NCBI RefSeq assembly: GCF_023534745.1
Contig: NZ_JAMHJQ010000004.1
Coordinates: forward strand, 261,608-325,607
Length of the DNA: 64,000 bases
Source: Streptomyces sp. 35G-GA-8
GTDB lineage: Bacteria; Actinomycetota; Actinomycetes; Streptomycetales; Streptomycetaceae
Direction: 5' to 3'
Part shown: positions 20,656-29,754 of the stretch, piece after piece
How positions within the stretch are numbered: position 1 is the first letter of the stretch
How the letters are laid out: the number at the start of each line of letters is the position of its first letter
Notes under the pieces: generated by a model
The model's database searches: none
What the model saw: the letters and a program-made list of their open reading frames with translations, nothing else
Told to the model about the DNA's origin: nothing
Program-made: the position numbers and the translations under genes

Positions 20656-21768
20656 TCAGGCCGAGCGGCCGAAGCCGATGGTCGGTACGGCCCTGCGCAG
20701 CGGCCACGGCCTGCTCGGCGCGGGCAGCAGCTCCTCCAGGAAGGCGTAGCGCCGCAGCGCCGCCGGGTCCTGGTCCGGGGAGGTGCGTACGTACTGCCAC
20801 CAGGTCGCGACCTCCGACCAGCCGGGCGCGGAGAGCGAGCCGCCGAACTCCTGGACCGAGAGCGCCGCGGTCAGTCCCGCGAAGGCCAGCCGGTCGGCGA
20901 GCGGCCAGTCGGCGAGTGTGCCGGTGACGAATCCGGCCACGAACACATCGCCCGCGCCCGTCGGGTCCAGGGCCTCCACCGCGATCGCCGGGACCTCGGC
21001 GGTCTCGCCGGTGGCGCCGTCCACCGCGTACGCGCCGTCCCCGCCGAGCGTGACGACGGCCAGCGGCACCCGCTCGGCGAGCACGTGCGCGGCGGCTCTC
21101 GGGCAGTCGGTACGGGTGTAGCGCATCGCCTCCTCGGCGTTGGGCAGGAACGCCTCGCAGTGCTCCAGATCGGCCAGCCCCGCCAGATCCCAGCGGCCGG
21201 TGTCGTCCCAGCCGACATCGGCGAAGATGCGCGCTCCGCGGCGGGCGGCGCGGGCGATCCACTCGTCGCGGCGGCCGGGGGTGAGCGCGGCGACGGCGGC
21301 ACGGGCGCGCGGCGGGCACTCGGGCACGGCCCCTTCGGGTGGCGGGGCCTCGTGGCCGTGCGAGACCATCGTGCGCTCGTCCTCGTACGCCATGGAGACG
21401 GTGACCGGCGAGTGCCAGCCGGGGACCGTCCGCGACCGGGACAGGTCGATGCCCTCGCCCTGCTCCAGCGCGTCCCAGCAGTACTCGCCGTAGTGGTCGT
21501 CGCCGAAGGCCGCCGCGAGTGAGGTGTGCAGGCCGAGGCGGGCCAGGGCGGTGGCCATATTGGCGATCCCGCCGGGGCTGGACCCCATGCCCCGGGCCCA
21601 GGACTCCGTGCCGCGTACGGGCGCGCTGTCCAGCCCGGTGAAGATGATGTCGAGGAAGACCGTGCCCGTCAGATACACATCGCAGTCGGGATCGTCCGGG
21701 GCGCGCAGTCCGCGCAGCGGGTCGACATGGGCGGAGTGTTCCTGCGGGTCTCCGTTGGATGTGATCAC
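20656..21768 (-). CDS. PfkB family carbohydrate kinase
   Basis: This 370-residue kinase has the PfkB motifs: N-terminal GSSPGGIANMATALARLG and the C-terminal catalytic signature DPTGAGDVFVAGFVTG with the general base Asp. It phosphorylates a sugar or nucleoside with ATP; the substrate cannot be read from sequence. GTG 21768 is chosen since GGGAG lies about 6 bases upstream. The 40-residue N-terminal leader before DCDVYLTGTVFLD is not typical of the family and looks disordered. Confidence 0.9.
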   Translation of the reverse strand: MITSNGDPQEHSAHVDPLRGLRAPDDPDCDVYLTGTVFLDIIFTGLDSAPVRGTESWARGMGSSPGGIANMATALARLGLHTSLAAAFGDDHYGEYCWDALEQGEGIDLSRSRTVPGWHSPVTVSMAYEDERTMVSHGHEAPPPEGAVPECPPRARAAVAALTPGRRDEWIARAARRGARIFADVGWDDTGRWDLAGLADLEHCEAFLPNAEEAMRYTRTDCPRAAAHVLAERVPLAVVTLGGDGAYAVDGATGETAEVPAIAVEALDPTGAGDVFVAGFVTGTLADWPLADRLAFAGLTAALSVQEFGGSLSAPGWSEVATWWQYVRTSPDQDPAALRRYAFLEELLPAPSRPWPLRRAVPTIGFGRSA

Positions 21769-21866
21769 GGCGGGCTCCCGGTCGCGTGCGGATCCGGACA
21801 GTCTGCCCGATCGGCCGGGCACGGGCGGGCCGTCGCGGTGGCGTGGGGCGGGCATCGGCGCTCCCG

Positions 21867-22775
21867 TCAGCGGGAACGCTTGGGCAGCGGTACCCGTACG
21901 AGGTCGGCCGCGACCGTCAGTTCGCCCTCGAAACCCGCCGCGCGGGCCTGCCGCTCGAACTCGTCCGGGTCGTCGTAGCGCTGTGAGAAGTGTGTGAGCA
22001 CCAGATGCCCCACCCCCGCGTCCCGCGCGGCCCGCGCCGCCTGGCCGGCGGTGAGATGGCCGTGGTCGGTGGCCAGCCGCTCGTCCCCGTCGAGGAAGGT
22101 CGACTCGATGACCAGCAGATCGCACCCCTCGGCCAGCGCGTGCACCCCGTCGCAGAGCCGGGTGTCCATGACGAAGGCGAACCGCTGTCCCCGGCGCGTC
22201 TCGCTGACCTCCTCCAGCGTGACGCCGTTCAGCACGCCCTCGCGCTGGAGGCGGCCGACGTCCGGGCCCGCGATGCCGTGCGCGGCCAGCCGCGCCGGAT
22301 CCATCCGGCGCCCGTCGGGCTCGGTGAGGCGGTAGCCGTACGACTCGACGGGGTGGGAGAGCTTGTGCGCCTCCAGGGTGTACGCGGGGGTGCGCGCGAG
22401 CACGCCGTCGCCGGTGACCGGCGCTTCGGTCAGCGCGACGGACTCGCGGTAGGCCGTGGCGTACCGCAGCCGTTCGAAGAAGCGCTGCCCGCTCGCCGGG
22501 TAGTGCGCAGTGATCTCGTGCGGCACCTGGTCGAGATTGATGCGCTGGATGACCCCGGCCAGCCCGAGCGAGTGATCGCCGTGGAAGTGCGTGACACAGA
22601 TGCGGTTGATGTCGTGCGCGGCGACCCCGGCGCGCAGCATCTGGCGCTGGGTGCCCTCTCCCGGGTCGAAGAGCAGGCCCTCGCCGTCCCAGCGGAGCAG
22701 ATAGCCGTTGTGGTTGCGATGGCGGGTGGGCACCTGGCTCGCGGTGCCCAGCACGACCAGTTCCCGTACGGACAA
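21867..22775 (-). CDS. rnz: Ribonuclease Z
   Basis: RNase Z trims the 3' ends of tRNA precursors. This 302-residue metallo-beta-lactamase-fold enzyme has the zinc motif [11 protein letters not shown], the N-terminal [19 protein letters not shown] and the C-terminal LTHFSQRY. It matches the tRNase ZS form. It starts 5 bases after the HIT gene stop, so they share a transcript. Confidence 0.95.
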   Translation of the reverse strand: MSVRELVVLGTASQVPTRHRNHNGYLLRWDGEGLLFDPGEGTQRQMLRAGVAAHDINRICVTHFHGDHSLGLAGVIQRINLDQVPHEITAHYPASGQRFFERLRYATAYRESVALTEAPVTGDGVLARTPAYTLEAHKLSHPVESYGYRLTEPDGRRMDPARLAAHGIAGPDVGRLQREGVLNGVTLEEVSETRRGQRFAFVMDTRLCDGVHALAEGCDLLVIESTFLDGDERLATDHGHLTAGQAARAARDAGVGHLVLTHFSQRYDDPDEFERQARAAGFEGELTVAADLVRVPLPKRSR

Positions 22776-22780
22776 GACGC

Positions 22781-23140
22781 CTACCCGGGGGGCCAGTTGA
22801 AGCCGCGTCCGCCCAGGACATGGGCGTGCGCGTGGAAGACGGTCTGGCCCGCGCCCGCGCCCGTGTTGAAGACGATCCGATAGCCGCTGCCGTCGGTCCC
22901 GTCGTCGACGGCGACCGCGGCGGCCTCGCGCAGCACATCGGCGGCGATCGTGGGCTCGGCCGCGGCGAGGGTGCCCGCGTCCGGGTAGTGCACCCGCGGG
23001 ATGACCAGGACATGCGTCGGGGCCTGCGGGTTGATGTCACGGAAGGCGAGGGTGGTCTCGGTCTCGCGGACGACGGTGGCCGGCACATCCCCCGAGACGA
23101 TCTTGCAGAACAGGCAGTCCGCCTGCGGTTCTCCCGCCAT
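22781..23140 (-). CDS. HIT family hydrolase
   Basis: This 119-residue nucleotide-binding hydrolase has the histidine triad near its C-terminus ([11 protein letters not shown]) and an N-terminal [12 protein letters not shown] zinc-type motif. HINT-type members cleave nucleoside phosphoramidates. GAGGAGG lies 8 bases before ATG 23140. It is co-directional with rsmE upstream and rnz downstream. Confidence 0.93.
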   Translation of the reverse strand: MAGEPQADCLFCKIVSGDVPATVVRETETTLAFRDINPQAPTHVLVIPRVHYPDAGTLAAAEPTIAADVLREAAAVAVDDGTDGSGYRIVFNTGAGAGQTVFHAHAHVLGGRGFNWPPG

Positions 23141-23242
23141 GGTCCGGGCCTCCTCGGCACCACTGGTGATCAGTTGAGTACGTCGCATGCTATCCGGTGG
23201 GGTCGGGGCGCGCGGCGGTCCCGGCCGATGGCCCGGCGCCCG

Positions 23243-23980
23243 TCAGGACCAGCGGCCGGTGCGGCCGAGCAGGAGCGCCGTGGCCGCCGTCCCCGCGGTG
23301 GAGGTGCGCAGTACGCTGCGGCCGAGCCGGTACGGCCGCGCGCCCGCCGCCGCGAAAGCCGTCAACTCCTGCGGGGACACGCCCCCTTCGGGCCCCACGA
23401 CCAGCACGATCCGGCCCTCCGTGGGCAGCGGCGCGGTGGCCAGCGGCTCGCTGCCCTCCTCGTGCAGTACGGCGGCGAAGTCCGCCTCGGCGAGCAGCGC
23501 CGCGATCTGCTTGGCCGACAGCGCGTCCATGACCTCGGGGAAGCGGAGCCTGCGGGACTGCTTGCCCGCCTCGCGGGCCGTGGCCCGCCACTTGGCGAGC
23601 GCCTTGGCGCCCCGCTCGCCCTTCCACTGCGTGACGCAGCGCGCGGCCTGCCACGGCACGACCGCGTCGACACCGGTCTCGGTCATCGTCTCGACGGCCA
23701 GTTCCCCGCGGTCGCCCTTGGGCAGCGCCTGGACCACGGTGATCCGGGGCGTGGGCTCCGGCTCGGTCCGTACCTCGGTGACGGTGACGTCGAGCCGGTC
23801 CTTGCCCTCGACCGCCGCGACCGTCCCGTACGCGCCGGTGCCGGCGCCGTCCGTCAGGACGATCTCCTCGCCGACGCGCAGCCGCCGTACGGAGACGGCG
23901 TGCCGCCCCTCGGGGCCGTCCAGGGTGACCGTGCCGACCCGCAGTCCGCCGGTTTCGACGACGAAGACAGGAGCGGTCAC
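23243..23980 (-). CDS. rsmE: 16S rRNA (uracil-1498-N3)-methyltransferase
   Basis: RsmE methylates U1498 of 16S rRNA using S-adenosylmethionine. The 245-residue SPOUT enzyme shows an N-terminal PUA-like part (GRHAVSVRRLRVGEEIVLTDG) and the knotted SAM site (LVVGPEGGVSPQEL ... YRLGRSVLRTSTA). It starts at GTG 23980, overlapping the nitronate monooxygenase stop by 4 bases. Confidence 0.95.
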   Translation of the reverse strand: MTAPVFVVETGGLRVGTVTLDGPEGRHAVSVRRLRVGEEIVLTDGAGTGAYGTVAAVEGKDRLDVTVTEVRTEPEPTPRITVVQALPKGDRGELAVETMTETGVDAVVPWQAARCVTQWKGERGAKALAKWRATAREAGKQSRRLRFPEVMDALSAKQIAALLAEADFAAVLHEEGSEPLATAPLPTEGRIVLVVGPEGGVSPQELTAFAAAGARPYRLGRSVLRTSTAGTAATALLLGRTGRWS

Positions 23981-25056
23981 GAGGCGTTGCCCAGACCCGG
24001 CATCAACGAGGCGCGGGTCGCTTCGAGTTCACCGTTCAGCACCTCGACCAGCTGTCCGGCCGGCAGCTCGCGGGCCATGCGGTGGCCCTGGCCCGCCCAG
24101 AGCGCCATGCCCTGCGCGTCGCCCACCTTGGCGGCGGCCTTGCGCAGTCCGGAGGTGAGGTGGTGGATCTCGGGGTAGGCGGGCGGGGCGTACCGGCCGT
24201 GCTCGCGCATGAAGCGGTTCACGAGGCCGCGCGCGGGGCGCCCGGAGAACGCCCGGGTCAGCTCGGTCCGCACGAACAGCGGATTGGTCATGGCCTGCTT
24301 GTGCAGCGCGTTCGCCCCGGACTCCGGGCACACCAGGAACGCCGTTCCGAGCTGGGCCGCGTCCGCGCCCGCCGCGAGGACCGCCGCGATCTGGCCGCCG
24401 CGCATCAGTCCGCCCGCGGCGATGATCGGGAGCTCCACGGTCTCCCTGACCTGGGTCACCAGCGAGAGCAGCCCGATCCCCGCGCCGTCGGTGGCCGGGT
24501 CGTCGCGGTGCGTGCCCTGGTGACCGCCGGCCTCGATGCCCTGGACGCAGACGGCGTCGGCGCCCGACCACTGCGCGGTCTGGGCCTCCTCGGGGGTGGT
24601 CACCGTGACCACGGTGTACGTGCCGGCCTTGGCGAGGGCGTCGAGCGTCGTCCTGGTCGGGCAGCCGAAGGTGAACGACACGACGGGCACCGGGTCGTCG
24701 AGCAGTATCGCCAGCTTCGCCTCGTAGCCGTCGTCGCGTCCGGCGTCGGGATCGCCGAGCGGCGTCTCGTACCAGGTCGCCTCGCCGGCGAGCTGGTTGC
24801 GGTAGACCTCCACCGCCGCGTGGTCGGCGTAGCGCGGCTGCGGCATGAACAGGTTGATCCCGAAGGACCGGCCGGTCAGCCCGCGCAACTGTTTGACCTC
24901 TTCGTACATGCCGTCCGCCGTTTTGTACCCGGCGGCGAGGAACCCGAGACCGCCGGCCTCGGAGACGGCCGCGGCCAGCTGCGGGCAGGAGGCGCCGCCC
25001 GCCATGGGGGCCTGCACGATCGGATACCGGCAGAGATCGGTCAGTGCGGAGGACAT
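23977..25056 (-). CDS. Nitronate monooxygenase
   Basis: This 359-residue FMN-dependent TIM-barrel enzyme of the 2-nitropropane dioxygenase family would oxidise alkyl nitronates such as propionate 3-nitronate. The marks are the N-terminal PIVQAPMAGGASCPQLAAAV, the catalytic-His region VQGIEAGGHQGTH and the flavin-phosphate loop IAAGGLMRGGQIAAVLAAGA. It is translationally coupled to rsmE, although the two functions have no obvious link. Confidence 0.92.
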   Translation of the reverse strand: MSSALTDLCRYPIVQAPMAGGASCPQLAAAVSEAGGLGFLAAGYKTADGMYEEVKQLRGLTGRSFGINLFMPQPRYADHAAVEVYRNQLAGEATWYETPLGDPDAGRDDGYEAKLAILLDDPVPVVSFTFGCPTRTTLDALAKAGTYTVVTVTTPEEAQTAQWSGADAVCVQGIEAGGHQGTHRDDPATDGAGIGLLSLVTQVRETVELPIIAAGGLMRGGQIAAVLAAGADAAQLGTAFLVCPESGANALHKQAMTNPLFVRTELTRAFSGRPARGLVNRFMREHGRYAPPAYPEIHHLTSGLRKAAAKVGDAQGMALWAGQGHRMARELPAGQLVEVLNGELEATRASLMPGLGNAS

Positions 25057-25183
25057 GCAGGCATCGTGCCATGCCTTGTATGACAGCTCCGAATCGGTGC
25101 CACGTCCGGCATGTGACAGAGGAATGCGCGGCGGAACGCGCGACGCATCAAGGAGACCGCATCCCGAGGCGCCCAGGGGACAA

Positions 25184-25221
25184 CGCCGGTGGCCCGGGGA
25201 GCACTCCCCGGGCCACCGGCG
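25184..25221 (-). terminator. hrcA-dnaJ operon terminator
   Basis: A perfect 18-bp stem (25184-25201 and 25204-25221) with a nominal 2-base loop lies just downstream of dnaJ on the minus strand. In RNA the top pairs would open to form a wider loop. Confidence 0.85.
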
Positions 25222-25234
25222 AAACCCGTTGGTC

Positions 25235-26371
25235 CTAACGGCCGTTGAAGGCGTCCTTAAGCCGCGAGAACAGCCCCTGCTGCCCCGGCTGGAACTGGCC
25301 CGTGGGCCGTTCCTCGCCGCGCATCTTCGCCAGCTCCCGCAGCAGCCGTTCCTGCTCCGGGTCCAGCTTCGACGGGGTCATCACCTCGACATGCACGATC
25401 AGATCGCCCCGGCCGCCGCCCCGCAGATGTGTGATGCCCCGGCCGTGCAGCGGAATCGACTGGCCCGACTGCGTACCGGGACGAACGTCGATCTCCTCCA
25501 GGCCGTCCAGCGTCTCCAGCGGGCACTTCGTGCCGAGCGCCGCCGCGGTCATCGGGATCGTGACCGTGCAGTGCAGATCGTCGCCGCGCCGCTGGAACAC
25601 CGCGTGCGGCAGCTCGTGGATCTCGACATACAGATCACCGGCGGGGCCGCCACCGGGGCCGACCTCGCCCTCGCCCGCGAGCTGGATGCGCGTGCCGTTG
25701 TCGACCCCGGCCGGGATCTTGACGGTGAGCGTACGGCGCGACCGGATCCGGCCGTCGCCCGCGCACTCGGGGCACGGCGTCGGCACGACCGTACCGAAGC
25801 CCTGGCACTGCGGGCACGGCCGCGAGGTCATGACCTGGCCCAGGAAGGACCGGGTGACCTGCGACACCTCGCCGCGGCCCCGGCACATGTCACAGGTCTG
25901 CGCCGAGGTGCCGGGCGCCGCGCCCTCGCCCGAACAGGTCGTACAGACCACGGCCGTGTCGACCTGGATGTCCTTGGTCGTGCCGAAGGCCGACTCGTTG
26001 AGGTCGATCTCCAGCCGGATCATCGCGTCCTGGCCGCGCCGCGTCCGCGACCGCGGGCCGCGCTGCGACGCCGTACCGAAGAACGCGTCCATGATGTCGG
26101 AGAAGTTGCCGAAGCCACCGGCTCCGAACCCGCCCGCGCCCCCGCCACCGCTCTGCGAGAGGGGGTCCCCGCCGAGGTCGTAGACCTGCTTCTTCTGCGG
26201 GTCCGACAACACCTCGTAGGCGGCGTTGATCTCCTTGAAGCGCTCCTGCGTCTTGGGATCGGGATTGACATCCGGATGCAGCTCGCGCGCGAGTCTGCGG
26301 AATGCCTTCTTGATCTCGTCCTGAGATGCGTCGCGGCGTACGCCGAGTACGGCGTAGTAGTCCGTGGCCAC
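25235..26371 (-). CDS. dnaJ: Chaperone DnaJ
   Basis: This 378-residue Hsp40 stimulates DnaK ATPase and delivers unfolded clients. It has a J domain (1-70) with HPD in LHPDVNPD, a Gly-rich linker, four CxxCxGxG zinc repeats (CTTCSGEG, CDMCRGRG, CPQCQGFG, CPECAGDG) and two beta-barrel client domains. The GTG start follows the hrcA stop directly. This is the copy paired with hrcA, separate from the dnaK operon. Confidence 0.96.
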   Translation of the reverse strand: MATDYYAVLGVRRDASQDEIKKAFRRLARELHPDVNPDPKTQERFKEINAAYEVLSDPQKKQVYDLGGDPLSQSGGGGAGGFGAGGFGNFSDIMDAFFGTASQRGPRSRTRRGQDAMIRLEIDLNESAFGTTKDIQVDTAVVCTTCSGEGAAPGTSAQTCDMCRGRGEVSQVTRSFLGQVMTSRPCPQCQGFGTVVPTPCPECAGDGRIRSRRTLTVKIPAGVDNGTRIQLAGEGEVGPGGGPAGDLYVEIHELPHAVFQRRGDDLHCTVTIPMTAAALGTKCPLETLDGLEEIDVRPGTQSGQSIPLHGRGITHLRGGGRGDLIVHVEVMTPSKLDPEQERLLRELAKMRGEERPTGQFQPGQQGLFSRLKDAFNGR

Positions 26372-27388
26372 TTACGACTCCGCCAGGATCTGTCCGACGT
26401 AACGTGCCACTGCGCGTACCGCTCCCATCGTTCCGGGGTAGTCCATGCGGGTCGGTCCGACCACGCCGAGTTTGGCGACTGCCTCGTCGCCAGAACCGTA
26501 GCCGACCGCGACGACGGACGTGGAGTTGAGCCCCTCATGGGCGTTCTCGTGCCCGATCCGTACGGTCATGCCGGGGTCCTTGGCCTCGCCGAGCAGCTTG
26601 AGAAGCACCACATGCTCCTCAAGCGCCTCAAGCACCGGCCGGATGGTCAACGGGAAATCGTGTCCGAAGCGGGTGATGTTGGCCGTACCGCCGATCATCA
26701 GCCGCTCCTCGGTCTCCTCGACCAGGGTTTCGAGCAGGGTCGCGAGCACCGTCGTGACGGTCCCCCGGTCCTCCTGCTCGAAGGAATCCGGCAGGTCCTG
26801 CACCAGCTGCGGGACATCCGCGAAGCGGCGCCCGACCACCCGGCTGTTGAGCCGGGCCCTCAGGTCCGCGAGCGAGGTCTCGCCGAACGGCGCGGGACAG
26901 TCGATCATGCGCTGCTCGACCCGTCCGGTGTCCGTGATCAGGACGAGCATCAGCCGCGCGGGCGCCAGCGCCAGCAGCTCCACGTGCCGCACCGTCGAGC
27001 GGGTCAGCGAGGGGTACTGGACGACGGCGACCTGCCGGGTGAGCTGCGCCAGCAGCCGTACCGTACGACCCACGACATCGTCGAGGTCCACGGCTCCGTC
27101 CAGGAAGTTCTGGATGGCGCGGCGCTCCGGCGAGGACAGGGGTTTGACCCCCGCCAGCTTGTCGACGAAGAGCCGGTATCCCTTGTCCGTCGGGATACGG
27201 CCCGCGCTGGTGTGCGGCTGGGCGATGAAGCCCTCGTCCTCCAGCACCGCCATGTCGTTGCGTACGGTCGCCGGGGAGACACCGAGCTTGTGCCGCTCGG
27301 TGAGCGCCTTGGAGCCGACGGGCTCTTCCGTCCCGACATAGTCCTGGACGATTGCGCGCAGCACCTCCAGCCTGCGTTCGCTGAGCAT
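26372..27388 (-). CDS. hrcA: Heat-inducible transcriptional repressor HrcA
   Basis: HrcA binds CIRCE elements and represses groE-type and its own genes at normal temperature. This 338-residue protein starts at ATG 27388 with GGAGGT five bases upstream. It has the N-terminal winged helix ([25 protein letters not shown]...[13 protein letters not shown]) and the C-terminal GAF-like HrcA domain ([20 protein letters not shown]). A CIRCE repeat lies 36 bases upstream, so it is autoregulated. Confidence 0.97.
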   Translation of the reverse strand: MLSERRLEVLRAIVQDYVGTEEPVGSKALTERHKLGVSPATVRNDMAVLEDEGFIAQPHTSAGRIPTDKGYRLFVDKLAGVKPLSSPERRAIQNFLDGAVDLDDVVGRTVRLLAQLTRQVAVVQYPSLTRSTVRHVELLALAPARLMLVLITDTGRVEQRMIDCPAPFGETSLADLRARLNSRVVGRRFADVPQLVQDLPDSFEQEDRGTVTTVLATLLETLVEETEERLMIGGTANITRFGHDFPLTIRPVLEALEEHVVLLKLLGEAKDPGMTVRIGHENAHEGLNSTSVVAVGYGSGDEAVAKLGVVGPTRMDYPGTMGAVRAVARYVGQILAES

Positions 27389-27422
27389 CGCACACCTCCA
27401 GCTCTCGTCCGTCGTTCCGGCC

Positions 27423-27449
27423 TTGGCACTCGCTCTGGAGGAGTGCCAG
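27423..27449 (-). promoter_or_regulatory. CIRCE operator of hrcA-dnaJ
   Basis: TGGCACTC-N9-GAGTGCCA (27424-27448) is a perfect 8-bp inverted repeat with the 9-base spacer of CIRCE (consensus TTAGCACTC-N9-GAGTGCTAA). HrcA encoded next door is the ligand. Confidence 0.9.
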
Positions 27450-27560
27450 CACTCCCCCAGCCAGTGTACGGCCGTGGGGTACACCGCTAGCAAGAGCAGC
27501 CGACCACGCTACCCCGCGCTCGCGCCGGCCGGTGCCGATAGCGTCCCGTAGCGTCCCGGT

Positions 27561-28277
27561 ATGAACGTCGCCTGGGAAGAATCCGGATGGGAGCCGCTGG
27601 CTCCAGGGGTGGGGCGGCTGCGGCTGCCAGGGTGGGACGCGACGACCGGACTGGTCGTCGGCGCCGACGCGGCGCTGCTGTACGACACGGGCTCCACGCT
27701 CCGCGAGGGCGCCGCGATCCGGGCCCGGGTGCCGCTGGGCGGCCGGCGTGTGACCCATGTCGCGCTGAGCCACCCGCACTTCGACCATGTGCTCGGGACG
27801 GCCGCGTTCGCGGGGGCGGAGGTGTACGGGGCCGCGGGCATGGCGGAACTGCTCAGCGGGGACACGGCGGGCCTGTACGAGGACGCCGTACGCCACGGGG
27901 TCGCCGCCGGGGAGGCCGCCGAGGCGGTGGACCTCCTGGTGGCGCCCCGGCACGCGGTGTCCGTGGAGGTGGCGCTGGACCTGGGCGGCCTCCGGGTCCT
28001 GCTCGCGAACGCGGGGCCCGGTCATACCGCGCACGATCTCGCGATGCTGGTGCCCGGCTCCCCGGCGGTCGTCTTCTGCGGCGATCTGGTGGAGGAGTCC
28101 GGCGAGCCGCAGGCGGGCCCCGACGCGGTCCCGGCGCGCTGGCCGGCGGCCCTGGACAGGCTGCTGGCGCTGGGCGGCGAGGACGCGCTGTATGTGCCGG
28201 GGCACGGGGCGGTGGTGGACGCGGCGTTCGTACGGGCGCAGCGGGACGCGCTGGCCGCGCGGGCGGGGGCGTCGTAG
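27561..28277 (+). CDS. MBL fold metallo-hydrolase
   Basis: This 238-residue metallo-beta-lactamase-fold protein has the dimetal motif HPHFDH (His71, His73, Asp75, His76) and later His residues in NAGPGHTAHD and VPGHGAVVD. It is cytoplasmic and could be a thioesterase or lactonase; the substrate is unknown. The last codons and stop lie inside a 31-bp tandem duplication, so the present C-terminus may be recently altered. Confidence 0.88.
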   Translation: MNVAWEESGWEPLAPGVGRLRLPGWDATTGLVVGADAALLYDTGSTLREGAAIRARVPLGGRRVTHVALSHPHFDHVLGTAAFAGAEVYGAAGMAELLSGDTAGLYEDAVRHGVAAGEAAEAVDLLVAPRHAVSVEVALDLGGLRVLLANAGPGHTAHDLAMLVPGSPAVVFCGDLVEESGEPQAGPDAVPARWPAALDRLLALGGEDALYVPGHGAVVDAAFVRAQRDALAARAGAS

Positions 28278-28315
28278 CCGCGGTGCCGCGCGGGCGGGGG
28301 CGTCGTAGCCGCCGT
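28254..28315. repeat. 31-bp tandem duplication over a stop codon
   Basis: Two copies of a 31-bp unit (28254-28284 and 28285-28315) differ at one base. The first contains the TAG stop of the MBL gene; the second is an untranslated echo of the same sequence including a second TAG. Confidence 0.85.
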
Positions 28316-28342
28316 GCCGCGCTCCCGCCTATCGTCGTGCGC

Positions 28343-29167
28343 ATGCGCAGCTACAGCCCTGATCTGACGCCCCCGTGGAAGAAGTCCACGCCCGCGCCCG
28401 AGGTCCCCGCCGAGCCGGATCTGGTGGTCGAGGAGGTGTCAACGGGCTTCTGCGGCGCGGTGATCCGCTGCGAGAAGACCGCCGAGGGTCCGACGGTCAC
28501 GCTGGAGGACCGCTTCGGCAAGCACCGGGTCTTCCCGCTGCTGCCCGCCGGCTTCCTCCTGGAGGGCCGGCCGGTGACCCTGGTCCGCCCGGCGACGGCG
28601 GGCCCCTCCCGACCGTCCCGCACCGCGTCCGGCTCGGTCGCCGTCCCCGGCGTCCGCGCGCGCGTGGCGAGGGCGGGCCGCATCTACGTGGAGGGCCGGC
28701 ACGACGCGGAGTTGGTCGAGAAGGTGTGGGGCGACGATCTGCGCATCGAGGGCGTGGTCGTGGAATACCTGGGCGGCATCGACGATCTCCCCGCCATCGT
28801 CGACGAGTTCGCGCCGGCCGCGGACGCGCGGCTGGGCGTCCTGGTCGACCATCTGGTACCGGGCTCGAAGGAGTCCCGCATCGCGTCCGCGGTGACGGGT
28901 GCGGACGTCCTGGTGGTGGGCCACCCCTACATCGACGTCTGGCAGGCGGTGAAGCCATCGTCGGTGGGGATCGCGGCGTGGCCTACGGTGCCAAGGGGCG
29001 AGGACTGGAAGACGGGCGTGTGCCGCGCGCTGGGCTGGCCGGAGAACACGGGGGCGGCGTGGCAGCACGTGCTGTCGCGCGTGCGCTCGTACCGGGACCT
29101 GGAACCCGCGCTGCTGGGGAGGGTGGAGGAGTTGATCGACTTCGTCACGGTTGGGGGTACCGCTTGA
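28343..29167 (+). CDS. DUF3097 family protein
   Basis: This 274-residue protein belongs to the actinobacterial DUF3097 family commonly found beside hemW/hrcA. The central part reads like a TOPRIM-type core: RIYVEGRHDAELVEKVWG followed by GVLVDHLVPGSKESRIA, i.e. an acidic VEG strand and a later D-containing strand. That similarity is my inference. It starts 65 bases after the MBL gene on the same strand and is the last gene before the right repeat arm. Confidence 0.85.
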   Translation: MRSYSPDLTPPWKKSTPAPEVPAEPDLVVEEVSTGFCGAVIRCEKTAEGPTVTLEDRFGKHRVFPLLPAGFLLEGRPVTLVRPATAGPSRPSRTASGSVAVPGVRARVARAGRIYVEGRHDAELVEKVWGDDLRIEGVVVEYLGGIDDLPAIVDEFAPAADARLGVLVDHLVPGSKESRIASAVTGADVLVVGHPYIDVWQAVKPSSVGIAAWPTVPRGEDWKTGVCRALGWPENTGAAWQHVLSRVRSYRDLEPALLGRVEELIDFVTVGGTA

Positions 29168-29235
29168 CGGGGTGCGTTTCGGCTGGGGCCGGTTTTCGTC
29201 TGCGGGTTGTTGCCGGGGTGCGCTCCGGGCTCGCA

Positions 29236-29321
29236 TCCGGGACTGCATGATTTACGGCGCGGTTCTGGCCTGTCGTTGGTTCGGGCGGTCGCGCGCCACA
29301 AATCACGCTCTACGTCCCGGA
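29236..29321. repeat. 86-bp intergenic element, copy C
   Basis: The element is bounded by TCCGGGA and TCCCGGA. It is the inverted counterpart of copy B; the central 25 bases differ most. Confidence 0.75.
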
Positions 29322-29407
29322 CACGACCCCTGCGCGCCCCCCTTCACCGCCCGTCACCGACTGGCCCGGCCGTGCGCGAGGGTGGGCGGGGGAGGCGGCG
29401 GCACCGT

Positions 29408-29513
29408 CCCGCACCAGCCCACTCACCCCAGCCGGGATGGCGAATCGCAGGGGCCACCCTCCCGCACCAGCCCACCCACCCCCGGCCGGGACGGCGAATC
29501 GGCGGGGCCACCG
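29408..29513. repeat. 53-bp tandem repeat in the right arm
   Basis: Two diverged 53-bp copies (29408-29460 and 29461-29513), each starting CCCGCACCAGCCCAC and containing CGGCGAATC-type cores, lie between elements C and D. This accounts for most of the length difference between the two arms. Confidence 0.7.
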
Positions 29514-29598
29514 GGCCGCACCCGCCCCCCCACCTCACCGAGTCGGCGCCTGGCGGCGACCACCGGGGGGAGGGGGTCGGGGTCGTAGGAGGTGCGTG

Positions 29599-29683
29599 TC
29601 CGGACACTAAAGCGTGATTTGTGGCGCGCGAACGCCCGAACCATCGTCTGGGCAGGGTCGCGCCGTAAATCATGCCGTCCGGA
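29599..29683. repeat. 85-bp intergenic element, copy D
   Basis: The element is bounded by TCCGGA. It is a near-exact reverse complement of copy A with about three differences. Confidence 0.75.
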
Positions 29684-29754
29684 CATGTACCTCCGGAGAC
29701 CCCGGCCCCCGGCCGACGACGCACGCACCCGCACCCCGCCCCGCGCCACACCCG

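Larger units (their letters stand above)
29168..29754. other. Intergenic repeat region, right arm of a large inverted repeat
   Basis: This 587-base gap has no gene. It holds inverted counterparts of the left arm (29173-29352 and 29560-29712), the elements C and D, and about 170 bp of extra GC-rich tandem repeats between them that the left arm lacks. Confidence 0.85.

Noticed and set aside
29408-29513. CRISPR array
   Set aside because: Only two adjoining 53-bp copies with no spacers between them, so it is a simple tandem repeat.
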